DNA from: JAEZDC01 sp036676415
GTDB lineage: Bacteria > Bacteroidota > Bacteroidia > Chitinophagales > Chitinophagaceae
Reading direction: 5' to 3'
DNA: 64,000 bases
Assembly (NCBI GenBank): GCA_036676415.1
Contig: JAKFCX010000060.1
Coordinates: 1-64,000 of the forward strand
This document shows, in pieces, positions 1-7,955 of the stretch. Position numbers and translations under genes: made by a program. The notes beneath the pieces were generated by a model. It saw nothing but the letters and a program-made list of their open reading frames with translations. It made no database searches and had not been told where the DNA came from. The first letter of the stretch is position 1; every line of letters begins with the position of its first letter.

Positions 1-1
1 T

Positions 2-208
2 TTGAAGCAGGCACCAGCGCCATTATGGATGACGGCTGGCATTCCGGCAAGGCTTAAACAAATTGAAACAGGATATTCATACGATCCATCTGGTAATTGC
101 AGTCAGGATTGTAAAGTTTGTAAAATCTGGAATAGCAAAATGGCAAATGACTCTTCAGGAACCTGGAACCAAATCGAACAAAAGAAAGTGTCAGAACATT
201 GGCAATAA
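2..208 (+). CDS. C-terminal fragment of an unidentified protein, cut by the window edge
   Basis: The reading frame is open to the left edge and ends at a TAA, so only the last 68 residues are visible. The fragment is hydrophilic and has two closely spaced cysteines in a C-x-x-x-C-x-x-C pattern (around residues 33-40). I do not recognise the family. It lies 25 bp upstream of a DUF4397 lipoprotein gene on the same strand, so the two probably share a transcript and may be the end of an outer-membrane (SusC/SusD-type) locus that starts outside the window. The TTG at base 2 is not evidence of a true start. Confidence 0.5.
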   Translation: MKQAPAPLWMTAGIPARLKQIETGYSYDPSGNCSQDCKVCKIWNSKMANDSSGTWNQIEQKKVSEHWQ

Positions 209-233
209 ATATTTACCTCAAAATTAATTACAA

Positions 234-908
234 ATGAAATACTTACCTCAAAGGCTACTTTTACTAATTATTGCAATTTCTTATGTTTCTTGTGAAAAGG
301 ATGAAGTTGGAACAACTCCACTTGCATCTATTGCCATAGTTAATGCCGTAAATGGAGGCTCCTCCGTTCGTCTTGGTAGCAATGCAATAACTGTATCAAA
401 CAACGGCAGTGCACAATTAGCTATTGTTGCAGGAACAAACAACTTGTATGTCTGGCCAACTATTGATACTACCAAGCCATATTTTACTGATGCCAAATTT
501 GTAGCAAAAAATCGGGGGGTATATACGCTTTTCTTAACTGGAACGGTCACCGCACCAGAGGGCATCCTAGTTGAAGAAAGCATTCCCTACCACACTGACA
601 GCACTGCGGGTATCCGGTTCGTTAACCTGGTACCTAGCAGCATGCCGCTGAACATAACTTTGAGTACTTCAACTACAACAAACGAAGTAAGTAACCTGGC
701 ATATAAGCAATACACAGATTTTAAAACTTATCCTGGGTTGTACAACAGTGCATACACTTTCCAGGTACGGGCAGCGAATAATCCGGGCACAGTACTCACA
801 ACGTTTGCTCTAACGTCATCGACAGTTCCGCGCTTTGCCAATATTACCGTAGTAATACGACAGAACGCAGGGGGAGTGGCAACATTCAGGGTGAATCATG
901 ACCGTTGA
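234..908 (+). CDS. DUF4397-type lipoprotein
   Basis: A 224-residue protein beginning with a lipoprotein signal: basic N-terminus, leucine/isoleucine-rich core, then V-S-C with the lipidated cysteine at residue 20. The remainder is threonine/serine-rich beta-strand sequence containing the pattern A-x-I-x-x-V-N-A near residue 35 and a second F-V-N-L motif near residue 130. This is typical of DUF4397 surface lipoproteins, which often sit at the end of SusC/SusD loci in Chitinophagaceae. The role is probably structural or substrate-binding at the cell surface; no enzymatic motif is visible. It follows a partial gene by 25 bp. The family call is from pattern recognition, not a search. Confidence 0.7.
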   Translation: MKYLPQRLLLLIIAISYVSCEKDEVGTTPLASIAIVNAVNGGSSVRLGSNAITVSNNGSAQLAIVAGTNNLYVWPTIDTTKPYFTDAKFVAKNRGVYTLFLTGTVTAPEGILVEESIPYHTDSTAGIRFVNLVPSSMPLNITLSTSTTTNEVSNLAYKQYTDFKTYPGLYNSAYTFQVRAANNPGTVLTTFALTSSTVPRFANITVVIRQNAGGVATFRVNHDR

Positions 909-992
909 GTGTTCTAACATGTAATAACCCCAGATCAGGCGATAGAATTCATTAACCAGTGCAGGAACTTATTCCTCTAGAGACTTGCGAAG

Positions 993-1126
993 CAGTATGT
1001 AGAAAAGTTTTTGAACTCATTACATCGAATGAAAAACAGTTAAGGAAGTTTCGAAGATACTTTCTCTTTCTGCCAGTACTGTTAAAACACATAAAGCATG
1101 GGGACTAGCTATACTACGTAAAGTAG
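993..1126 (+). pseudogene. Remnant of the 3' end of an ECF sigma factor gene
   Basis: These bases align almost throughout with the last part of the sigma gene that ends at 2433: the same run of codons for the sigma region-4 helix (V-C-K-K-V-F-E-L-M, then S-P-S-T-x-K-T-H-K-A-x-G-L-A-I-L-R-K) can be read, but base changes and small insertions break the frame. The similarity continues downstream into repeat copy A exactly as the intact gene continues into copy B. The fragment therefore looks like an eroded duplicate of a sigma-gene-plus-repeat unit rather than an independent gene. Confidence 0.75.
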
Positions 1127-1147
1127 ATTGATGCTTTCTGTAATCCA

Positions 1148-1304
1148 GTACAAAAGTGCAACGCAAGGAATGATAAAATGAAAAACTATTGTTTGTACCA
1201 TCAACAACTCACAGTGGCGTTATGGAATAAAATATAAAAAGAGGCGGCACATGGTGCTGCCTCTTCATTTATACATTAAAACCATCAGGTGAACGGTTAG
1301 TTGT
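1148..1304 (+). repeat. Dispersed nested-hairpin element, copy A
   Basis: First of four related elements in the window. It has a conserved 5' block (GTACAAAAGTGCAACGCAAG...), a left outer arm ACAACTCACAG at 1204-1214, an inner hairpin with 12-nt arms at 1239-1250 and 1254-1265 (loop ATG, one G-T pair), and a right outer arm ending GTTAGTTGT at 1294-1304 that pairs with the left arm. It lies between the sigma remnant and the converging XRE gene. On the minus strand the inner stem is followed by a run of T, so it could terminate the XRE transcript. Confidence 0.8.
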
Positions 1305-1316
1305 AGACACTAATGT

Positions 1317-1550
1317 TTATAAAGGCTTATCCGGCATAAAATCTTTTGGAGAACACTTGAAGAGCTTGGCGAGTGCATTTAAATGATTGATATTATATTT
1401 TGCTCTTCGTTTTGGAGTTTCTACGTGACCAACGAAACTATCAGTCATATTCAATTTTTGAGAAAGCGTAATCTGGCTTAGTCCATGATAGATACGCATT
1501 TCTTTTACTTTCGCAATAATGAATTTTTCAATTTTTGTTAGCTCTCCCAT
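1317..1550 (-). CDS. XRE-family helix-turn-helix regulator
   Basis: A 77-residue protein that is essentially one lambda-repressor-like HTH domain: L-S-Q-x-x-L-S-x-K-L around residues 24-33, F-V-G-H-V-E-T as the recognition-helix region, and N-I-N-H-L-N-A-L-A-K-L-F as the closing helices. No additional domain is present. It ends against repeat copy A and starts about 40 bp from a perfect 12-bp palindrome that may be its operator. Small stand-alone XRE proteins usually act as autoregulators, or as antitoxins or phage-type regulators; no toxin partner is visible beside it. Confidence 0.8.
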   Translation of the reverse strand: MGELTKIEKFIIAKVKEMRIYHGLSQITLSQKLNMTDSFVGHVETPKRRAKYNINHLNALAKLFKCSPKDFMPDKPL

Positions 1551-1588
1551 TTAAAGGCAAGGGATAACAATTATGAAATTTTATCAAA

Positions 1589-1600
1589 GGTACATGTACC
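1589..1600. promoter_or_regulatory. Perfect 12-bp palindrome, candidate XRE operator
   Basis: GGTACATGTACC reads the same on both strands and lies 39 bp upstream of the start codon of the divergently read XRE gene (start at 1550). XRE proteins bind as dimers to short palindromes of this kind, so autoregulation is a reasonable inference. There is no independent support. Confidence 0.4.
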
Positions 1601-1703
1601 AGTATTCGTTGATATGCGCTATATTTGATAAGGTTCCGAATAAATGATTATTCAGAATAATATTTTTGCGAATCTTCATATAAACGAATTGAAGCTTTCG
1701 CTT

Positions 1704-1875
1704 GGAGTCTGGTCCTGAAACGTCGAAATTTCAAAGCACCACGACAATAGGCAAGGGCTCACGTTAAGGCGTGGGCTCCCTTATTGGTGCAGGGCTTTCG
1801 ACGGCCTCAGGACGATAAGCGGAGTACCCACGTCTCTTTTTAGTTGTTGTGTTCCGGGTGCAAAGCTTTGACTCC
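1704..1875 (+). ncRNA. Structured RNA: 6S-like RNA or cis-acting leader of the following sigma gene
   Basis: No gene is present here, but the strand folds into a long, well-paired structure: GTCCTGA 1712-1718 with TCAGGAC 1807-1813, CGTCGAAA 1721-1728 with TTTCGACG 1796-1803, GCACCA 1736-1741 with TGGTGC 1785-1790, AAGGG 1753-1757 with CCCTT 1778-1782, and CACG 1760-1763 with CGTG 1770-1773. A closing helix GGAGTC 1704-1709 with GACTCC 1870-1875 gives a length of about 170 nt. A long hairpin with a large asymmetric internal region and that size suggest 6S RNA. It could instead be a leader controlling the sigma gene, because the closing strand also pairs with sequence over that gene's start. 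The structure is seen; the identity is inference. Confidence 0.5.
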
Positions 1876-1902
1876 TCATTGCAAACAAATAAATGAGGTG
1901 GA

Positions 1903-2433
1903 CTGTCAAAGTTAAAAGCGATAAAAGAAGAATTCCTTCACTCCTTTATAAAAGGAGAGGAGAAGGGCTTTAATTTTTTCTTTGAACAATACTACGCTGC
2001 ACTAACATTTTTTGCTGATTCAATTTTGCACGATCAATTCGCAGCAGAAGAAATTGCTTCAGAAGCTTTCCTGAAAACATGGAAGCATCACGCAAATTTT
2101 AAAGACGTTGCTGGTCTTCGTTCTTATTTGTACCAGGTGGTGAGACATGATTGTTACCGGTACAAGAAAAGAAAAGCTACAAGAGAATTAAAGGAGGAAG
2201 TGATCATTGAAATGTATCCAAATGTTGAAAGTCATTTTGAAACAATCCTGAAAACAGAAACGATCCGTGAACTGCATGATTCGCTTTCAATACTGCCTGC
2301 CGTCTGTAAAAAAGTTTTTGAACTCATGTATATCGAAGGAAAAACGGTTAAGGAAATATCGAAGATACTTTCCTTATCTCCCAGTACAATCAAGACACAT
2401 AAAGCAAGGGGACTAGCTATTTTACGAAAGTAG
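1903..2433 (+). CDS. ECF RNA polymerase sigma factor, start uncertain
   Basis: Region 2 (G-E-E-K-G-F-N-F-F-F-E-Q-Y-Y, then A-A-E-E-I-A-S-E-A-F-L-K-T-W) and region 4 (E-G-K-T-V-K-E-I-S-K-I-L, S-P-S-T-I-K-T-H-K-A) identify an extracytoplasmic-function sigma-70 factor. The frame is open from 1897 and has no ATG; the nearest ATG (1893) is in another frame. CTG at 1903 is the first plausible start that keeps region 2 whole, while TTG at 2026 would remove half of region 2. Either a rare start is used or a small indel has damaged the 5' end. It has no FecR partner directly downstream; repeat copy B follows. Confidence 0.65.
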   Translation: MSKLKAIKEEFLHSFIKGEEKGFNFFFEQYYAALTFFADSILHDQFAAEEIASEAFLKTWKHHANFKDVAGLRSYLYQVVRHDCYRYKKRKATRELKEEVIIEMYPNVESHFETILKTETIRELHDSLSILPAVCKKVFELMYIEGKTVKEISKILSLSPSTIKTHKARGLAILRK

Positions 2434-2454
2434 ACTGATGCACCAATTGATGCG

Positions 2455-2612
2455 GTACAAGAGTGCGACGCAAGGGACGATGCTATGAAAACCTATTGTT
2501 TGAACCATCAACAACTCACAGTAGCGTGATGGAATAAAATATAAAAAGAGGCGGCACATCGTGCTGCCTCTTCATTTATGCATTATCCACCATCAGGCAA
2601 ACTGTTAGTTGT
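2455..2612 (+). repeat. Dispersed nested-hairpin element, copy B
   Basis: Same architecture as copy A: 5' block GTACAAGAGTGCGACGCAAG, outer arm ACAACTCACAG at 2511-2521, inner stem arms 2546-2557 and 2561-2572 around loop ATC, and right outer arm CTGTTAGTTGT at 2602-2612. It begins about 20 bp after the stop codon of the sigma gene ending at 2433 and ends 77 bp before the next sigma gene. The same order (element, then sigma 5' end) recurs at copy C. Confidence 0.85.
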
Positions 2613-2688
2613 CACTGCGTGCAGCACCCTTCCTTGTTCGATTGCCTGTTTTATAGTAGCATTGTAGTCTCAATTGAACTGTACCCCG

Positions 2689-3279
2689 ATGTCTCGAGCA
2701 GCCAATGAAAAGGAATTATTTCTGCTTGTCGCCCGTGGCGATGAGGCTGCCTATACGGAGATCTTTCATTCCTATACTCCAAAATTATTTCCATACATTC
2801 TGAAGATCGCAGGCGATGAACAACTTGCAAGGGAGCTTTTACAGGAAACGTTTTTAAAGTTATGGGTGAACAGGACAGATCTTGTCCGAATTGATAATCC
2901 TTCCGGGTGGCTGTATAAGATCGCGGCGAATGTTTGCCTGACACACCTGCGCAGCCTGGCCGTCAGGGACCGGCTCCGGGGCCGAGTGTACGAGGCGATG
3001 GCACCCGCCCGATATGATAACATTACAGAAACGCTCGAAGCAAAAGAAGTTGAATTACTCATTCACAATGCTGTCAACATACTTACCGAAAAGCAAAAGG
3101 AAGTGTATCTCCTCAGCCGGAGGGAAGGCCTGAGCCACCAGGAGATTGCTGAAAAAATGAATGTGTCGGTCAACACCGTCAAAACGCATATCGGGCTAGC
3201 ATTAAAAAGCCTCCAGGAAACACTCAGCAAACAAACGGGACTTTCAGTCGTGACGCTGGCGGTGATCCTGGGAGGGTAG
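2689..3279 (+). CDS. ECF RNA polymerase sigma factor of the SusC/SusD locus
   Basis: 196 residues. Region 2 is visible from about residue 10 (G-D-E-A-A-Y-T-E-I-F, then L-L-Q-E-T-F-L-K-L-W) and region 4 from about residue 120 (L-T-E-K-Q-K-E-V-Y-L-L, S-H-Q-E-I-A-E-K-M, S-V-N-T-V-K-T-H-I). ATG 2689 is preferred to the upstream TTG 2674 because M-S-R-A-A-N-E-K-E-L-F is the normal N-terminus. The following gene is a FecR-type anti-sigma factor and then SusC/SusD, so this is the classical Bacteroidetes surface-signalling sigma that should turn on the locus when the transporter is engaged. A truncated duplicate of its 5' end lies at 11034. Confidence 0.92.
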   Translation: MSRAANEKELFLLVARGDEAAYTEIFHSYTPKLFPYILKIAGDEQLARELLQETFLKLWVNRTDLVRIDNPSGWLYKIAANVCLTHLRSLAVRDRLRGRVYEAMAPARYDNITETLEAKEVELLIHNAVNILTEKQKEVYLLSRREGLSHQEIAEKMNVSVNTVKTHIGLALKSLQETLSKQTGLSVVTLAVILGG

Positions 3280-3402
3280 GTCGTTGACGAGAGACTGTAG
3301 ACGATAGACGGTAGACCATCGACGATCGTTTCTTGATTGCTGAAAAAAAGTTTGGTAAACTTCTCATCCCTCAACCTTTCTCATTCATCTCTATATATAC
3401 CT

Positions 3403-4563
3403 ATGAATAAAATTATGCGGGCGCATATTGAATTTTTACTGGTGCGATACCTTGATGGCAAGGCCAGCGATGCTGAGCGAGCGCAGTTGTCGGAGTACCT
3501 GGCCAGTGAAACCGATGATGCCGAATGGGAAGGATTGATCGAAGAGCTTATGATGGCCGAACCGGAAACGGAAGATTATACACGCAGGGATTTTCAACCT
3601 GTGCTGGATGGTATACTCAAGAAAAAGAAAGTCGTGCGCATGAAAATTTTGCGTTGGGCGGTAGCGGCCTGCATCATACTCCTCGCGGGTATCGGTGGTT
3701 ATATCGTGATGATGAAAGAGGATGGTACTACTACAGTTGCAGAGACACAGGTTGAAAGATTTAAAAATGATGTTTCACCGGGAAGCTTCCGCGCGAAGTT
3801 GACACTCGCTGACGGGACCGAAGTCTTGCTGGATACCGCGATGGCGGGACAGATCGCAAGACAGGGTGGTACTATTGTGAAGAATGAAAACGGGGAGCTG
3901 GTGTATGAGGCTGCAAAGGAAAGTGCCGAGATGATGTATAATACGCTCACAACAGCGCGGGGTGAAAGTTATCATACGAAGTTATCTGATGGTACCAAGG
4001 TCTATCTCAATGCAGGGTCGTCCATAAGATTTCCTGTAGCGTTCATAGGAAATGAAAGGCGTGTGGAAATAACAGGTGAAGCTTATTTTGAAGTGGTGCA
4101 TAATGAAAAGATGCCGTTCAAGGTTTCTGTGAATGGAATGGAAGTGCATGATCTCGGGACCGAGTTTAATGTCAATGCTTATTCAAATGAAAAAGCGATG
4201 GTGACGACACTGTTATCAGGAAGTGCGCAGGTGTTGCGTGGAAACAGTGTGCAGCTGATGGCGCCAGGTGAGCAGGTGGAAGCTTCGCAAGATAAATTAA
4301 CGTTAGTGCGTGGCGGTGATGTGGATGCAGCAACTGCGTGGGTGAAAGGCGTATTTCGTTTTAATGATATAAAGATCGAAGCACTGATGCGGCAGATGGA
4401 AAGATGGTATGATGTGCAGGTGGTGTATGAAGATAAAGTGAATAGTCATTTTATCGCAACAATACCGAGGGGAACGACACTCATCAATGCGCTGAAGATA
4501 CTCGAGCAAACGGGTGGCGTCAAGTTTAAAGTTGATAAGAAGATTGTAACTGTTTTTAGATAA
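3403..4563 (+). CDS. FecR-family anti-sigma factor (FecR/DUF4974)
   Basis: 387 residues. A cytoplasmic N-terminal segment is followed by one membrane helix (around residues 84-106, A-A-C-I-I-L-L-A-G-I-G-G-Y-I-V-M), then a periplasmic FecR domain (T-T-A-R-G-E-S-Y-H-T-K-L-S-D-G-T-K-V-Y-L and E-A-Y-F-E-V) and a C-terminal DUF4974/STN-like domain (E-A-L-M-R-Q-M-E-R-W-Y-D-V). Such proteins hold the ECF sigma factor and release it when signalled by the N-terminal domain of the cognate SusC. ATG 3403 gives the normal N-terminus; the frame is open further upstream. It sits between its sigma gene and susC. Confidence 0.92.
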   Translation: MNKIMRAHIEFLLVRYLDGKASDAERAQLSEYLASETDDAEWEGLIEELMMAEPETEDYTRRDFQPVLDGILKKKKVVRMKILRWAVAACIILLAGIGGYIVMMKEDGTTTVAETQVERFKNDVSPGSFRAKLTLADGTEVLLDTAMAGQIARQGGTIVKNENGELVYEAAKESAEMMYNTLTTARGESYHTKLSDGTKVYLNAGSSIRFPVAFIGNERRVEITGEAYFEVVHNEKMPFKVSVNGMEVHDLGTEFNVNAYSNEKAMVTTLLSGSAQVLRGNSVQLMAPGEQVEASQDKLTLVRGGDVDAATAWVKGVFRFNDIKIEALMRQMERWYDVQVVYEDKVNSHFIATIPRGTTLINALKILEQTGGVKFKVDKKIVTVFR

Positions 4564-4567
4564 AAAT

Positions 4568-4594
4568 GCCAGTGGTGGTGGAACACACACTGGC
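4568..4594 (+). promoter_or_regulatory. Stem-loop between fecR and susC
   Basis: GCCAGTG at 4568-4574 pairs perfectly with CACTGGC at 4588-4594, starting 4 bp after the fecR stop codon. No T-run follows on the plus strand, so it is not a simple terminator. A similar stem-loop occupies the same gap in the second locus (34864-34888). It may set the expression ratio of fecR to susC by RNA processing or partial termination. Confidence 0.5.
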
Positions 4595-4648
4595 GGCGTT
4601 TAGTAAAACAAAACTGCGAAGATTCATTAAACCAAACACTGTAAAGGT

Positions 4649-7600
4649 ATGAGAACTTATCTACCCCGCCGTTTCTCCAGAAAGGGGATGAAACAAAAAT
4701 TACTTGCTATGAAGCTCACAGTAATTCTCATGATCGCTTTCTCGCTGCAGCTTTCGGCTAACACGGCAGCCCAGCAGGTCACGCTTCATGTAAAGGACAC
4801 AAAGATCGAAACGGTCTTTAAAGAAATCGAAAAACAGACGGGATATTATTTCGCTTATACACGAGAAGTGGTAAGGGATGCAAAGCCTGTTACTGTTTCT
4901 GTCACGAAGATGCAGTTAGTTGAAGTATTGAATGTATGCCTGAAGACACAGGGACTTGATTATACGATTACCGATAAAGTGATCTCTGTGCGGAAGGCGG
5001 AAGGGGAAGTTGATGATGGGGTGGTGGCTGCGCCGCCGTTGATTGATGTAAGGGGAAAAGTAGTAAATGAAAAGGGTGAGCCGGTAGCTGGTGCGAGCGT
5101 CACTGTCAAAGGCGTAACAGGTAAAGGAACTTCGACAGATGGAAATGGAAATTTTATATTAAGCGGTGTAGATGAAAATGCTACGCTTGTTATTTCGGGT
5201 GTTACGATTGATACTTATGAAACGAAACTCAATGGAAGAAAAGAGTTGTCTATAACGGCGACAACTAAAGTTGCTAAGCTAGACGATGTGGTGGTAGGCA
5301 AAGGTTATTATAATACGACGCAGGCGTTGAATACGGGCAACGTCTCTACGATATCATCAAAAGAAATTGAAAGACAACCGGTAGGCGATCCGCTGGCCGC
5401 TATGATTGCACGCGTGCCTGGGCTTTTTATTCAACAGACAAGTGGAGTGAATGGACGCCGGTTGAATATTAGCCTGAGGGGTCGCAATAGTTTAGACAAT
5501 GGCACAGATCCGTTGATCATTGTCGATGGTATGCCTTACAATTCCGCCCCATTAAATTCAAGTACTAACCAGTTTACAGCTGGCGGTCTTGCGAGTCCAC
5601 TAAATTATCTCAATCCGTCTGATATAGATGAAATCCAGGTCTTAAAAGACGGGGATGCGACTGCTATATATGGCAGTCGGGGTGCTAATGGAGTTATATT
5701 AATTACTACAAAGCGTGGAAAAGAAGGTAAGACACAAGTAGACGTAAGCGTATACACCGGCTATAGCCAAGCACCGCTTAAAGTTAAGCTAATGAATACT
5801 ACACAGTATCTGGCCGCAAGACGTGAGGCCTTTCAGAATGATAATCAGGTGCCCATGCCTTGGGACGTTGATGTGAACGGAACCTGGGATACTACCAGAA
5901 GCACTGACTGGCAAAAACTTTTAATCGGAAATACAGCGTCTATGACCGAGGCGAATATTGCAATTTCCGGTGGTAGTCATCACACCAAATTCCGCCTGGG
6001 AACAACATATCGCAAAGAGGGAGTAATATATCCGGGAAGCTTCTATTCTTCCAAGGGGGCTGTACAATTTAATGTTACTCACTCCACGTTAAATAGAAAA
6101 TTTTCGGCGTCATTGACTGGTAATTATGTTTATACTACGGATAATCTGCCCGCCTTCGGAGTCGACGCGTTTGTTTTTACCGCTCCCAATGCGCCCGATC
6201 CCTTCTTATCAGATGGTTCATTAAATTGGGCAAATTCTACCTGGACCAATCCTTTTGCAAGCTTAAGAACACAAGCCAACGAATCAGCAAAGAACCTGCT
6301 GTCTAATATCAAACTTCTATATAACCCGATTGACCGGTTAGAAGTTAAACTGGCTGGATCCTATAACACGGTTGATTTTTCACAAATTAATTTGCAGCCA
6401 TATAGTTCAATAGATCCTGCGTCACCCGTTCCGCCAAATTTCCTGCGTACGCATAAAGCCATGTCTAATAAACTGACATCGTGGATCATTGAACCCCAGG
6501 TGTCTTATTCATTTAAACTTGTGTCAGGGAAAGTTGATGTTTTAGTGGGTTCCACTTTTCAAAATAAAAAGTCGGACTATCAGGCAATCTCCGGTACCGG
6601 TTTCGTGAGTGATGCATTGCTGCATTCCCTAGGAGCAGCCTCGTCAATTCAATTGAGCGGTACCAATGCACAATACGCATACACCGCCCTATTTGCAAGA
6701 TTCGGTTACAATTTAAATAACAAATACATTATTAATGTTACCGGTCGCCGAGACGGAAGCAGTCGTTTCGGACCTGGAAAGAGATTCGGAAATTTTGGCG
6801 CTCTTGGCGTTGCCTGGATATTGTCCAAGGAGCATTGGTTTAAAAACGTTTCCTGGTTATCATTTGGAAAACTCAGGTCAAGCATTGCTACAACAGGTAA
6901 CGATGAAATTGGCGATTACAAATACCTTGATACCTATTCTTCTTCTACCATCCCTTATCAGGGTGTGCCTGCATTGACGCCTACGCAGCTGACCAATCCG
7001 AACTATGGTTGGGAAAAGGTAACGAAACTGGAAATTGCCGCGGAACTATCGTTTTTTAAAGATAAGCTAGGATTCAATATAAGTTACTTCGACAATCGAA
7101 CAGGCAACCAGTTAGTGCAGTACGGGCTACCTTCTATAACCGGCTTTACTAATATCCGACAGAATCTGCCTGCGATAATCAGTAATACCGGTATTGAAAT
7201 AGAACTGCAAACCGTGAATATTAAAAGTGCCAGGTTTTCCTGGACTTCACGCGGACATATCAGTTTCCCGCGAAACAAATTGGTTTCATATCCAAATCTA
7301 AAAGCTTCCAGCTATGCCAGAAGATTTGTTGAGGGACTTCCGATTAACTCACTTCGATTTATGTACCAGTATAATGGTATTGACCCCGCAACAGGACTAT
7401 ATACTTTTGAAGATATAAACGGGAACGGTAGTTTGACGAGTACACAAGATCAAATACCGGTTTTTATTGGTCATAATTTTTTTGGAGGTTTACAAAACAC
7501 TTTTGTACTCGGAGCCTTTGAATTTGACTGCCTGATACAATTTACCAAGCAAAATGGAGATGGATTATTTTTTCCTGCAAGGGGGATTTTTAATCAAGGT

Positions 7601-7936
7601 ACAGGCAATATGATCTCTGAAGTTAAGAATCCGACAGTGAATATACCCCTGACCCAATCGCAATCAACTATTCTTACAAACGGTTCCAATTTTTCCAACA
7701 GCACAGGGAACATTATTGATGCCTCTTTTATCAGGCTAAAGAACTTATCCCTTAACTACGATGTAAAATTGCCCGAAACAGCAACGAAGTATATCAGTCA
7801 TTTTTCGTTGTTCTTGCGTGCTCAAAACCTGTTGACGATTACGGGTTATAGAGGGTATGATCCTGAAACACCCAGCCGTTCGTTTGTAGTTCCGACACTC
7901 AGAACATTCACTTTTGGATTTCAAGCAAAACTCTAA
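4649..7936 (+). CDS. SusC/RagA-type TonB-dependent transporter with STN domain
   Basis: 1095 residues. After a signal peptide (cleavage likely near A-N-T-A-A-Q) comes an STN signalling domain (roughly residues 45-115), a carboxypeptidase-regulatory-like domain (130-205, R-G-K-V-V-N-E-K-G-E-P-V-A-G-A), a TonB plug (A-T-A-I-Y-G-S-R-G-A-N-G-V near residue 345) and a 22-strand-type barrel ending in aromatic-rich F-T-F-G-F-Q-A-K-L. It imports a ligand captured by the downstream SusD lipoprotein; the STN domain should contact the FecR protein encoded just upstream. The substrate cannot be read from the sequence. ATG 4691 is an alternative start giving a more usual signal peptide. Confidence 0.95.
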   Translation: MRTYLPRRFSRKGMKQKLLAMKLTVILMIAFSLQLSANTAAQQVTLHVKDTKIETVFKEIEKQTGYYFAYTREVVRDAKPVTVSVTKMQLVEVLNVCLKTQGLDYTITDKVISVRKAEGEVDDGVVAAPPLIDVRGKVVNEKGEPVAGASVTVKGVTGKGTSTDGNGNFILSGVDENATLVISGVTIDTYETKLNGRKELSITATTKVAKLDDVVVGKGYYNTTQALNTGNVSTISSKEIERQPVGDPLAAMIARVPGLFIQQTSGVNGRRLNISLRGRNSLDNGTDPLIIVDGMPYNSAPLNSSTNQFTAGGLASPLNYLNPSDIDEIQVLKDGDATAIYGSRGANGVILITTKRGKEGKTQVDVSVYTGYSQAPLKVKLMNTTQYLAARREAFQNDNQVPMPWDVDVNGTWDTTRSTDWQKLLIGNTASMTEANIAISGGSHHTKFRLGTTYRKEGVIYPGSFYSSKGAVQFNVTHSTLNRKFSASLTGNYVYTTDNLPAFGVDAFVFTAPNAPDPFLSDGSLNWANSTWTNPFASLRTQANESAKNLLSNIKLLYNPIDRLEVKLAGSYNTVDFSQINLQPYSSIDPASPVPPNFLRTHKAMSNKLTSWIIEPQVSYSFKLVSGKVDVLVGSTFQNKKSDYQAISGTGFVSDALLHSLGAASSIQLSGTNAQYAYTALFARFGYNLNNKYIINVTGRRDGSSRFGPGKRFGNFGALGVAWILSKEHWFKNVSWLSFGKLRSSIATTGNDEIGDYKYLDTYSSSTIPYQGVPALTPTQLTNPNYGWEKVTKLEIAAELSFFKDKLGFNISYFDNRTGNQLVQYGLPSITGFTNIRQNLPAIISNTGIEIELQTVNIKSARFSWTSRGHISFPRNKLVSYPNLKASSYARRFVEGLPINSLRFMYQYNGIDPATGLYTFEDINGNGSLTSTQDQIPVFIGHNFFGGLQNTFVLGAFEFDCLIQFTKQNGDGLFFPARGIFNQGTGNMISEVKNPTVNIPLTQSQSTILTNGSNFSNSTGNIIDASFIRLKNLSLNYDVKLPETATKYISHFSLFLRAQNLLTITGYRGYDPETPSRSFVVPTLRTFTFGFQAKL

Positions 7937-7955
7937 TTTTTTTAAGTTAAGTAAT

